Below are positions 36,301 to 47,165 of a DNA stretch of 64,000 nt, one piece after another. The notes beneath the pieces were generated by a model that was given only the letters and a program-made list of their open reading frames with translations, was not told the origin of the DNA and did no database searches. The stretch spans positions 2,852,001 to 2,916,000 of the forward strand of contig JAEVHH010000001.1 of NCBI GenBank assembly GCA_017607445.1, given 5' to 3'. This DNA is from Histoplasma ohiense. Lineage: Eukaryota; Ascomycota; Eurotiomycetes; Onygenales; Ajellomycetaceae. Numbering within the stretch: position 1 is the stretch's first letter; every line of letters begins with the position of its first letter. A program made the translations under genes and the position numbers.

Positions 36301-37495
36301 ATTTGAGATGAGAACTTCATATATGATAGTTTGCACTGTTGAAGACTCTCTATACAGATTGAACTCTGCTGCTAAGATTTGATACAATTTTCTTACAGCA
36401 TTACTCTGTGAGAATAATTTCAAATCTAGTTCATACAACTCTGCTTTATAATATCACATATCATGCAATCATCTTTATATGATGATCTATATGAATGATC
36501 TTCATATTATAGCAGAAGATTCAGCAGATGTCAATTGACTAGTTAACACTCTCATCAATAAATTAGAAATTAAGAATTTAAAAGAATCTTTGAAATACTT
36601 AGACATGAAAGTTGAATATTACTCTGATGATGCTATAAAATTGACATTGAGACACTATATCAATTGTTTAGTGCAAGATTTCTGTCTAGATGACACTGTC
36701 TCTGTTTCTACATCAATACTTAAAGAGTTGAAGATAGATGATATCTCTGTGTCAGAACAAGAAAAAGAGTTCATCAAAAAATAATATTAATATGAAATAG
36801 AATACTTGCAGTATCTGACAGTCAAATTACATTCAGATATTACACAAACAGCATCTCTACTAATATAGAAAAATACTGTGTCTACATTTAAAACATGAAG
36901 AACTCTTCTTCATATCATACAATATCTAAAAGAAATAAATGATCTTAGCATCTTATACAAAGATCTTAAAAATGAGATTGATGAATTTCTCAACATGTTA
37001 TATCTGTTGATAGATTATACAGATTTGAATTGAGCAGAACTGTTGAACAATGAATGCAAATCTACTTCAAGCTTCATATTCAAGTTAGTAGATGTATCAA
37101 TTTCATAATGTTCATTCAAACAATCTTATGTTTCTTTAAGTTCAAATGAGACAGAATATGTGGCACTTAGCAAAGCAGTACACAAAGCAACATAATTATA
37201 CAATATGATAATAAAACTAGAATTTGTTACAGCAAAGAATCCCTTGTCTATCAGAGCAGATAATAAAGATTCAATCAATCTAGCTATCATTGCCACAATC
37301 ACAGCACACAGCAAGCATATTGACACTCACTTCTACTATTCTCACACACAATTGAATGAAGGTATTATTTCTATTAAACACATTCTCATTGAGAATATAA
37401 TGACAGATGGATTAATCAAACCTCTGAGCACAGTGACATTTAGATGTTTTATTGATTTACTAGAACTTTTCACTGATAACAGCAAGAATGATTAA
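33335..37495 (+). pseudogene. Copia gag-pol relic (main part)
   Basis: Gag ends in a decayed zinc knuckle CRHCRISEHIKAIYY (about 33990-34040, last Cys now Tyr). A Lys/Asn-rich linker follows. The integrase region is about 34840-35640, and reverse transcriptase contains MMIYMNDLHIIAED (about 36480; Y-V-D-D now Y-M-N-D). RNase H at 37205-37495 has RADNKDSINLAI, HSKHIDTHF and MTDGLIKPL, then a TAA stop. TGA interruptions dominate, with a few TAA (for example 36781). Placement of integrase before reverse transcriptase identifies Copia rather than Gypsy. Confidence 0.85.
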
Positions 37496-37592
37496 ATTTC
37501 TATATATAGCATGATTTTGAGATGATTCAAGTTGAGATAGCTAGCATGGAAGATTCGTAGGAACACATCACACACATTGGCGCGTGGGGGGG

Positions 37593-37689
37593 TGTTGGGC
37601 ACTAGTTGCCCAGGCGGCCCTCCACCGCATGTGATTACCCCTATATAGTTAGCTAGCGATCGCACAATGAGAAGATTAACCATCCCACA
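37593..37689 (+). repeat. Copia 3' LTR, 97 bp
   Basis: Same sequence as 18397-18493 apart from one C/T change at a CpG. Preceded by the purine tract TGGGGGGG, followed by GATGC (37690-37694). Confidence 0.93.
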
Positions 37690-38991
37690 GATGCTTCATT
37701 CAGCCACCGCAGCCGCCAAGCCGTATGCTGAGTCAGCCAAGTCTGGAAGGTTTCTCCTTTCCTCGTCTGGGAGCATGGGCCACACACACGCCTGTGCTAA
37801 CGAACTCTAACTCACTCACTCCTCGTACTCAGTCTGGGGATTAGGTTGAGTCGTGACTATCGTTACATCCTACGACATGACGACGACTACGACTATCGAC
37901 TATCGAATATCGACCATCGACTTCTGGACTATCGAACTCTGGAGTCCTGAGCAGAGCGGGAATGAACAAGTGGGGCCGGGCTGGGGCAGAGATCATAAGG
38001 TAGGATGGAGGATTTTTAGTTCGAGCCCTCCTTCGGATTTATATTTATCTTCCCTTACTTTTTTCTGACTCGAGAAAAAAAAACTTCGGAAATTCGAGTC
38101 TTGGAGGAGATAAAAAACAGAAGTAAGCGGGGGCTAAAATGAAACAAATCTCTCAGTCAGAATGTTTGATTGAGAGGGAGAAAACATTGGACATCCCCTC
38201 CCCAATATCCAGGACTGTTCTAGGCTTGTTTCTCGGCTGTTTCAGCCTGAGTCGCTCCCGTTGGGGGCTGCGTTGGCGCTCTGTTCTGTGGAGCTGGGTG
38301 CGGGTTTTCTCATCTCTCCCCTACTGAGTACAGATGCACAACCTGCTCAAGTTCTCCTGGGGTTGCTTTTCGGTTTCATATTTCCGACATTGGGATAATA
38401 CCCTTCTCCGATCCTGGTCTGGGATCATTCCTTGTGATCTACTTTTATTTTTTATTTTTTCTTTTTCTCTCTCCTTTTTTTGTTCTAGACTTTTAAGGTT
38501 TGTGAGAAGGATTTGATGGACGTTGTGGCGTTCCCAAGATTGGCCTGAAACCTTGAGACAGATCTTGAAAGTCTGCTGGGGATCCGCGGGAGCAATTTGC
38601 CTCCAGGTCCAACCAGTGGGGACTACTAGGGTATCGATAATAAACTCAGCTGATAAAACCGCTGTTGGTGAAGTTCGAAGTCAGTTAGCGCTAAGGTTAG
38701 TATACACAGCAATAAATGAGGTTTCTGATATTTTAACTTCCTGAATACACCACTCCATTTATTCTTTGTTCTTTGTGAGCATGTCTTTCTTCAATAGGTG
38801 CGGTACATCGCATCCATGATACAGCCCTTCATATAGTTACTAGTACTAGTATGCACGGATGTGTTGCCTTCAAAAATCAGTAACGACAAACAAACATTGA
38901 CAAAGGGCCAGCAAGTTGAATCGGGCATGGATCTGGTATGGCGGTGGGATTTCATGCATGAAAATCCAATCGTGGATTTCCCTCAAGTCCG

Positions 38992-39026
<35 letters not shown>
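38992..39026. repeat. TGC trinucleotide microsatellite
   Basis: About 11.7 perfect TGC units in non-coding DNA. Confidence 0.9.
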
Positions 39027-39789
39027 ATGACTGTCGATGCAGTCCTCCGTGCCGCATGTCAGGTGAGTGCAAATCAATCCCCTTTGGCTTGGACTGGGGG
39101 GACGTCAAAAAATGAAAGAACCAAATTACCGATTCCTGGTGCGAGGGAACACGGGAAAACAGAGGGAGTAATCATAAATTAGAGAGTTTTGTTTGTTCCC
39201 CGCCTTCGTTGGCTGTTGTTGGCTGTTGTTGGCTGTTATTGCTGCCAGGGGTCCCCCTGTTTCCCCCTGTTCCCTGGGCGGCCAAAGAGGGGCGATGGCT
39301 GGGCGTTGAGGCATGTGGCAGCAGCGGGCTGGGTCGCCCAAGCAGCGTGCACCAGCTGTTCCCCAAACGGATGCGGGCATTTGCGGAAAACCAACATGTC
39401 CTGTGGAGAAAACAACAACCATGAACCTGCTTGTGTTTTTTTTTTTTTCTCTCTTCTCTCCCTGTGCGTTGTGCTGGGTAAGTTAGTTATACACTGTACA
39501 CTGTACTCTGTTGCGTGGTGTAAAACAATCAGTAACTACTCTGTAGCAACTAGTAAGCATGGGAGGAACCCACTGGGCGAGTGGCCAATCAGCGGCGGAG
39601 GGTACCTGGCAGTTCCCCTGCTCCAAGGCTCCAAGGCCCAAATAATGGTGCTGGCACTTAGCGGGTTCTGCTGATTGGCCACGGCGGGCGGGCGATACCC
39701 GTACCACTGTTTCCCATACGCAGGCAGTACAACCTTATCGGTCCTGTTCGTTGGTTGGTTTCCCCTTACTCATGCCTCGTAGTATGAGA

Positions 39790-39792
<3 letters not shown>

Positions 39793-39824
<32 letters not shown>
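39793..39824. repeat. CT dinucleotide microsatellite
   Basis: Sixteen CT units upstream of the GH17 gene, on its sense strand. Confidence 0.9.
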
Positions 39825-39826
<2 letters not shown>

Positions 39827-40406
39827 ATCATCTTGCGCTTCCAAGGTGGGGATCGTTAATTATACAACTGCATCGTATGGGCTTCGTAGACACGGGTATC
39901 CGTAGGGAGAGATATCGAGAGGGAGATGATAGATAAATTGGCCCTCGCGATCCCCTGTCGGTCAGCTCGCTACTGGCTGCCATTGGCGCAACGAAATGAA
40001 TGCCAACAATGCCAAATCAGCTGTCCGATGTGTATTGGGCCGTCGCCCCGTACTAGCGTGACCATACGAGGCCGTTCTCATTTCCCGTGGGCCCCTTTCC
40101 CTGCCCTTCCTCACGCTCTTTTCTTCTTCTTCCTCCTCCTCCTCCTCCTCCTCTTCTTCTTCCTCTTCTCCTTCTTCTTCCCCGTCCTCTCCCTCAGCCT
40201 TTGCGATCTCCCTCCCCCCTCCGCATCTCAGTTCATTTCTCTTCGACGATTTATTCCCGTCTTTTTTCCTGACCACCGCTTCACTCCTTCAGCGGGCATT
40301 CTTTCTTCACGAAGCCAAGATCCCCCTCCTCCACTCCTCCAAGGAGCAGCCATAACCACCTGTGTAGTGATATTGCCCCGAATAACCCGTTTCTGACTGC
40401 GACGCC

Positions 40407-42348
40407 ATGAAGGGAGCACTCCTCTTTTCCGCCGCGGCCGCCATGGCTGGCTCGGCTCTCGCCCACGTCGGCCATCCACAGCACAACGCTTTCCACCAGC
40501 GTCGTGCCTACCCGGCCTCTCCCATCCCCAGCGACAGTACCTATGAGGCTTCTCCTGCGCCAACCAGCAGTGACTGCGAGGCCTCGTCCATTCCCCAGGT
40601 TACCTCATACGAAGTGTCTGCTATTCCAACCACCACTGGTTATGAGGTATCGCCGATTCCCAGCGATAGCCCCGAGGAACATGGTGGGGATGATGATGAC
40701 TGTGCTTGCATCACCAAGGTCATCACTTACTATGGGGAGCCAAGCGGTAGGTGATATTTAATCTTCAATGCTTTCTCGATCGCGTCAAGGGGAGAGACGG
40801 GGAGTCGGGAATTGCGAGTGTGGGGTGTGAGTGGAAAATATGAAAATTTTGATTAGGGAAAGGGGAAAGAAATCTCTACGTTTACATGATGGGGTTGCTA
40901 TCGGTTGAAATGGCCACTGACAAGATTTTTATTTTTTTTTAAAAAAAATACATCTAGAGGTCGAAGAGTTGACTACCACCATCAAAACCACCAGCACCAG
41001 CACCAAGACCGTCACCATTACCCCTGAGCCGGAGCTTCCCACTCCCTCAGTCACGGTGTTCCCCACCCCTGGAACCTATACCATCCCAGAAACGACTATC
41101 ACTGTGACCAAGGAGACCACTGTCTGCGCGGCCACCAGCACCGCTGTTTCTCCTGGTGAGCATACATACGGCGGTGTCACCACCGTTGTCACAACCGCAA
41201 CCACCGTCACCTGCAACATCGCTGTCACCAAACCCGCTGGCGAGACTGTCACCAGCGTCATTGAGCAGACCACATATGTTTGCCCCTCCGCTGGCACCTA
41301 TACCGTTGCTCCTTCGACCACCAGTGTTGCCGCGAGCACTGTCTTTGTCTACCCAACCCCTGCCACATATACTACTGGAACCTACACTCAACCCGCACAA
41401 ACCGTGACTGTCACCGAGACCGACTACGTCTACATCTGTCCAGCCGCTACGGGAAACAACCCCGCCCCAACCGCTTATCCTACCTCCCAGCCTCCACCGC
41501 CCAAGGAGCAACCCAAGCAATCCGAGCAGAAAACCCCAGCGGAGCAAAAACCCCCAGTTCTTGGTGGTGGTGAAAAATGGGGTATGACTTACTCTCCATA
41601 CACCAATAATGGGCAGTGCAAGGGCGCTGTTGCCGTAGCTGCCGATATCGCCCTGATCAAGCTCAAGGGCTTCCGCAACGTCCGTGTCTATGCCACAGAT
41701 TGCGACACCCTACAGAACGTTGGTAACGCTTGCAAGCTGAACGGCCTGAGAATGATCCTCGGCGTTTTTGTATCTTCCAAGGGGATCCAGGATGCCAAGA
41801 ATCAAATCGACGACATTGTCAAATGGGGCCATTTCGACATGGTCGACCTCATCGTTGTCGGTAACGAGGCGCTCCATCAAGGTACCGCCACCCCGGGCTC
41901 TCTTGCTGAGCTCCTCGATTACGCTAAGGGCTGCTTCAAGGGTGCTGGCTACAATGGTCCAATCACCACTACTGAGCCCTTGAACAAATGGCAGGAAGCC
42001 GGCAAGATCTTGTGCCCGCACATTGACGTTATAGGCGCCAACATTCACTGCTTCTTCAACCCTAATGTTGTTGCGTCCGAATGCGGTAACTTCATCCAGA
42101 GCCAGATGAAGATCCTCGGAGAAATTTGCCCAGGCAAGGAAGCCATCAACCTGGAGACTGGCTGGCCCAGCGGCGGTTCCAGCAACGGCAAGGCCATTGC
42201 TTCCCCTGAGGCTCAGGCGACCGCCATCAAATCCATCGTCAAGGTAGTAGGATCCAAGTCTGTGTTTTTCTCGTTCACGAACGATCTCTGGAAAAACCCA
42301 GGCTACCTGGGCGTTGAGCAATTCTGGGGATGCGGTGATCTCTTTTAA
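40407..42348 (+). CDS. btgE: BtgE-like cell-wall beta-1,3-glucanase / glucanosyltransferase (GH17)
   Basis: Wall enzyme acting on beta-1,3-glucan. Exons 40407-40746 and 40958-42348 join in phase to give 576 residues. A signal peptide (MKGALLFSAAAAMAGSALA) is followed by four short YE(A/V)S(P/A)IP-type repeats (residues 35-90) and an acidic DDDDCACITKV stretch. A Thr/Ser/Pro-rich, likely O-glycosylated stem with repeated PTPATYT and TVTVT patterns comes next. The GH17 domain starts at about residue 318 (WGMTYSPYTNNGQC). Likely acid/base Glu lies in IVVGNEALHQG, nucleophile Glu in NLETGWPSGG. The protein ends FWGCGDLF with no GPI signal. The domain order matches Aspergillus BtgE and yeast Scw11-type proteins. 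A 203-codon antisense frame (42321-41710) is a shadow. Confidence 0.93.
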
Positions 42349-43452
42349 ATGAATGTTATTAACACCTCATTGTTCCCTGCAACCTTTGTTTCTTATTGTC
42401 TTTTTCTTTTGTTAAACTTACCTTTCAACCAATTGAAACGAGAAGCGAAAGAAAGAGGTTTATTCAAACCACCGTTGCATGGCTTAGAGGAAGACATCAT
42501 TGGGAGTTTCTTCTTTTTGTTGTTTTTTCTGTTGCTTTTTTTGCCTCTTATTTTGTTGTTTTTCCGTTCCTCCTTCCTACCTCATCTGAACGCACCTCTT
42601 TTTACTCCTGTTCCTATCTGATTCGCTGTGTATGATTCCCTTTGGAAGAAAAATCTGATTTTAATTATTTTATATATATAAATAAGCGGAAAGAGAATTT
42701 TTCCTCACCTTTCCGTTTCTTCTTCAACTCCCACTTTCCTCCCCTTTCGACTTCTGCTAGCCTCTGCTCTACCTCCTACGAGCCGGGACTTCCCTATATC
42801 TGGGACACGAAACAGAGGCCCAAGGCCATCGAAAGTCGTGGAAGTGGACATGGTTAACCACATCCCTTTTCTTTCTCCTCCACCCACATATCTGCTGAGC
42901 TCTGGCGGGTACTATTCTGGTGGTTTACTCGCCTACTCAATCCCGCATTCTTATCAAGGGCAATGGAAGTGCGAGCGGGAAACGCAGATGAAAGGATACC
43001 AAGCACACACAACGCCTGTCGTCTAACACACGCACACGAAGTCAGCGAAGCGGTGGTTGGAGGGGACCAGGAGGGAAAGAGAGACAGATGCTCTTATTTA
43101 TATCTACCACCGCCATTATTGTCAACTTTGAACTTTGATTGGCAATAAATATCATCTTTCCGGCCGTTTTTGTGTCGATTTTTTTTTTTCTTTTCCTTCC
43201 TTCCGGAGGGGCCGGGACAGGATAGGGATGGATGGGATGGGATGGAGGAAGAGGATGATACAAGTAGGCAGGAAAACGCAGCAGACAAGATCAAATATCT
43301 GTTGTACCTTCTTCTTGCGAGAGCATTGAAGAAAGAAGGGGGAGAAATAAAAAACAAGGAAAGACACGAAACCTCCTCACTCTGTTCCGATCTACTCTAG
43401 CCATCGTCAAGAATGCAATGCAATTTTAACCTCATTCTTTCACACACTCTCT

Positions 43453-43456
<4 letters not shown>

Positions 43457-43492
<36 letters not shown>
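43457..43492. repeat. GT dinucleotide microsatellite
   Basis: Eighteen GT units, preceded by a short CT tract. Confidence 0.9.
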
Positions 43493-43493
<1 letters not shown>

Positions 43494-44527
43494 GTACTTG
43501 TAATGATATGTATTTATTTTATTTCCATTCAACTTAAACCTTTAACTTTTGAGTCCTATTTTTTAAGAAGAACCTTCTGTACTTTTGTTTGTTGTGCACA
43601 TAAATAATCATTTTGGGTGTTATATGAACTTTGGAACTTGGAAACTTGGGAAGGTCGATGGTCAAAATTGTAGCCAACCATGACAGAGAGGTTGCGCGAA
43701 ACAGGACAATTTACGCGGTGCGGCGTATGAAATTGTTCAACTTTAATGTGATTGATTATAAGCACGCACACACTGGTCATGTTTCTGGTTCTCTGGTCGG
43801 ATCTCCTCTACTCGTGGAGATGAGGATTGAAGTTGTTTTTGACACCTTAACAGGAAGTCCGCATTGAGCGTATTACTAATCGACAATGTGGGTGTGTTTT
43901 AGTGAAGTGAACATCCAATATCTTTCTTTTCTTTCAACTTCTGCTTTAATTTCCGGCTTCTCCTTTTCCCTCTTGTGTCAGACTTTGTGCTGGTGACTAC
44001 TTTATCTCTAATCCGATCGTGCTTCCATTCTTCTCCCGAGTTTGCAATGTCGTCCATGCCTTGATTAATGCGAAATGTGAGAATTAGTAACCTGCTTGCT
44101 AATCGAAGCGAAGCCAGATCACAAATCCACCCTAATGATGTAGAGGGAGAAACGGCCAAACTGGCGAAGAACCGGACGAACATTGAACCGCTTTCGAACA
44201 GCGGCTCGGTGTGGGCTAATCGGAGTCGGCCAAGCGCTGGCCAGTAGTTACATACGGATCGATCCTTGCCAAAGGAACCCTGGAGTCAGCGTGCACCATC
44301 TGGCCCGTCGGCATACAATAAGCTCGGGCCAGAGTTTTCCCGAATACAAGTCAGAATTAACGAGTTTTGCTGACTCCCGCTTCACCGAGTTATTGTTATT
44401 TCGCGCGTAAGGGGAGTTTCCGCGGCCAGATGCCTCGGCTTGCGGCGTTGTGTCGCTTGCGGCGTTGTGTCGTCTCAAGGCCGTATGAATCGGTATGATG
44501 CGATTCGTGATCCTCCCTGAAGTTTGT

Positions 44528-44577
44528 CGAAGCTCTGCGAAGCTCTGCAAAGCTCTGCAAAGCTCTGCGAAGCTCTT
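44528..44577. repeat. 10-base tandem repeat, five units
   Basis: Five units of C(G/A)AAGCTCTG; units 3 and 4 carry CA where the others carry CG, and the last ends in T. Confidence 0.9.
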
Positions 44578-45142
44578 GAAACCAAGGTTGATCTTTGACC
44601 CGACACCCGCAACCAGTGTCCCCTGTTGAATTTTTGGTCTAGTCTAGGGATACAAGCTTTCAAGCCATGAGAGGACATGCAGATCCATTATATTGATGCC
44701 CCTCCAGCTATAACCCAGCTATAACCCGGCGGAGGAATGCGAAGCCCGCTTCCACAGAAGGTCCAATCGTGATAACTATCTCAACCCCCGATTGATCATC
44801 TAATCAATCGCTTCGTCTTTTGACGCAAAATGGCGTTTCTCTTTTCTTACCCCTTCCCTTATATTTGGTGTTCGTATAACTTCGACGTTATATAAATACC
44901 TGCCCTAGCCCCCCCGAGATGGGAATACCTGCCTCATGAATCGAGCATTCTTACTCCGATTTATTTCTCTTGTGTACAGAGTTCTGCAGTTCGATGGACA
45001 GTCCTAGAAGCTCGTCATAGTATTAAATCCGTCGGTTATTATATATACAAGTTGAAGACTACAAAACTTTCTCTCCTTCTCCCATTTTTGCTACAAACCA
45101 GAGCTTCCTACTCAAGTGCCAACGGCAGAAGTACATATACAA

Positions 45143-47165
45143 ATGGCAGACCTAAATACTATGCCCTCAGAAGGGCATCCCGAGGATCTCACCAAAGAAT
45201 CGCTCAATAGTTCCAAGAAGGATTCTTCCTCCTCGTTGTCCGATACTTCGGATGCACAACCCTTTCACGCTTCTCGCCGAACATGGCTTGTTTTGATGAC
45301 TCTGGCTGTGCTCACTTTGATGGTTGCATTGGATGGCACATCCATATCTGTCGCGTTACCGGTAAGCTTCCCACATTTGTCAACTTCGTCTCTCTGTTTT
45401 TTTTCTTTTCTTTTTTCTATTAGCATACGTAAGGACTTTGCTGAAAATCATATCCGTAGATAATCGCGGAGAAATTACATGGTTCCGCCATTGAGGCTTT
45501 CTGGAGTGGAACCGCTTTCTTGCTGTGCTCAACAGGTGAATATCAGTTTTTTATCAGCCATCACTAAACTTCTACTGTTATACCATTGTTTTCAACGCTA
45601 ACTGCCCTTGCCAGTTTTCCAACCAAATTTCGCTTCGTTCTCTAATATTTTCGGACGCAAGCCTCTGGTTCTCGTTTCGCTCACCTTGTTCTTTGTTGGA
45701 ACCATTATCGCTAGCCTCGCAAACAACTTCACCAACATGCTAGCAGGGCGTTCCATCCAGGGAATAGGTGGGGGTGGACTCATTGCTCTTACTGAGATTA
45801 TAATAACCGACCTTATTCCACTGAGGGAGCGGGGTACTTATTTCGGTATCATCAATGCTATGTGGAGTGTTGGTTCAGTTACTGGCCCAATCCTTGGGGG
45901 AGGGTTTTCTCAAAATGTCTCATGGGTAAGTCGAATGAAACCCTGCCAAAATCTCCCGCAATCTAGTCACGACGAGGGTTCTACCTTTCTTTCTTTCTTT
46001 CTTTCTTTCCCATGCATGTACTGCGGGACGATATGCTGACCGCCTTTTGCCAATTTTGGGGATGTAGAGGTGGATTTTCTACATAAATTTCCCATTCATT
46101 GGCGTCGGAGCCGTGTTCATCGTCCTCTTCTTGAAATTGAATTTCATTCCTTCCTCGCTACTGTCGAAACTCCGTCGTATCGACTACGTCGGAACGGTTC
46201 TTTTCATCGGAAGCACCACCTCATTCCTTATCCCGGTGACCTGGGGTGGCGTAATGTACGAATGGGATTCCTGGAGGACGTATGTCCCACTTATCATCGG
46301 CGCCATTGGGCTTGTCGTGACGATGATCTACGAATACAAATTTGCCCATGACCCCATTATCCCCATAGTCATCTTTTCAACCAGGACAGCAATCGTGAGC
46401 TACATAGAGACCACTCTACACGGCCTGGTCCTTTGGTGTGGCTTGTATTACATGCCCCTCTATTTCGAGACTGTCAAAGAATACACCCCCATTATTTCCG
46501 GAGTCTCCCTCTTCCCCATGTCGTTCACCGTTGCCCCTGTCGCTGCCGTGGCTGGTATTGTCGTCACGAAAACAGGACACTGGCGTTGGGCAATCTGGAC
46601 CGGATTCGCCTTGGCTACGCTGGGGTTGGGGCTTAATACCATCCTCGACGTCGACACCAGCATCGCCGCCTGGATATTCCTTATGATCCCGACCGGAATT
46701 GGCCTGGGTCTCCTATTCCCCGCGCTTGGGTTTGCAATCCAGGCATCCGCAAGACCAGGCTACATGGCCATCGCAGTCGCGATGTTCAGCTTCTTCCGTG
46801 CCTTCGGACAAGCCATCGGCGTTGCCGTGGGCGGTGTCATTTTCCAAAATGAGATGCACAAGAACCTGCTCCGGTACCCGGAATTCTCCAGCAACGCGGC
46901 GGAGTTGAGCAAGGACGCCGCTGGGCTTGTGCGGGTGGTCCTGGCCATGGAGGACGGACCAGCGAAGCACCATCTGAAACAGGCGTACACGGACAGCCTG
47001 CGCATCGTGTGGGCTGTCTGCTGTGCCCTCATCGGGTTTGCGGGGCTCCTTAGCCTCTTGACGGAGAGCTATTCTCTGACTATGGTGATCGACTCGGATC
47101 AAACTATCCGGGAGAAGAAGAACAGCAGCTCGAATCCAGAGGCTGGACTATCGAGTTCGTCGTGA
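45143..47165 (+). CDS. MFS transporter, 14-helix drug/efflux type
   Basis: Membrane exporter of the major facilitator superfamily, most like the DHA2 group of proton antiporters; its substrate cannot be told. Exons 45143-45361, 45460-45535, 45615-45925 and 46068-47165 join in phase to give 567 residues. The first ATG is 45143; an upstream GTG in frame is not a credible start. A Ser-rich cytosolic N-terminus precedes helix 1 (TWLVLMTLAVLTLMVALDGT). The loop FGRKPL matches motif A, and SVTGPILGGGF matches antiporter motif C. The C-terminal tail is short, polar and Ser-rich. Intron 3 carries a TTTC repeat. No biosynthetic cluster lies nearby. Confidence 0.9.

Larger units (their letters stand above)
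18397..37689 (+). mobile_element. outer Copia (Ty1-like) retrotransposon, interrupted
   Basis: Bounded by 97-bp LTRs and GATGC duplications. Its own internal DNA is 18494-19168 plus 33335-37592 (about 4.9 kb, normal for Copia). It is split by Gypsy-1, which duplicated TAAAG. A G-rich purine tract (37586-37592) directly precedes the 3' LTR. The order zinc knuckle, integrase, reverse transcriptase, RNase H in the right part is the Copia order. It must be the oldest of the three nested elements, because the others lie inside it. All reading frames are broken by stops, so it is dead. Confidence 0.9.
37695..40406. other. intergenic / btgE upstream region, 2.7 kb
   Basis: Composition returns to normal immediately after the Copia LTR. 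It holds degenerate ACTATCGA units (about 37880-37937), a TGC tract (38992-39026), about three TTGGCTGTTG units (39208-39240), a CT tract (39793-39824) and a polypyrimidine stretch (about 40121-40190). Open frames here, such as 39189-39674 plus and 38861-39115 plus, are low-complexity and show no domain. The final kilobase is probably promoter and leader of the GH17 gene. Confidence 0.5.
42349..45142. other. intergenic, 2.8 kb
   Basis: 3' flank of the GH17 gene, then the promoter side of the MFS gene. It contains a GT tract (43457-43492), a 10-base tandem repeat (44528-44577) and a 17-base unit present twice (about 44439-44471, GCTTGCGGCGTTGTGTC). I find no reading frame with coding character. 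Confidence 0.5.

Noticed and set aside
18494..37540. TGA read as Trp (alternative code or mitochondrial origin), since it would open many of the relic frames
   Set aside because: TGA also stands at conserved Arg sites, the non-coding LTRs show the same CG/CC loss, and flanking genes use TGG and TGA normally.
39189..39674. 161-codon plus-strand ORF with a hydrophobic start
   Set aside because: Overlaps short repeats and a T run, has no family resemblance, and the adjacent frames are equally open.
41710..42321. 203-codon minus-strand ORF
   Set aside because: Antisense shadow of the GH17 domain exon.
45116..45142. Upstream start for the MFS gene
   Set aside because: The codon is GTG; the ATG at 45143 is in the same frame and gives a normal N-terminus.
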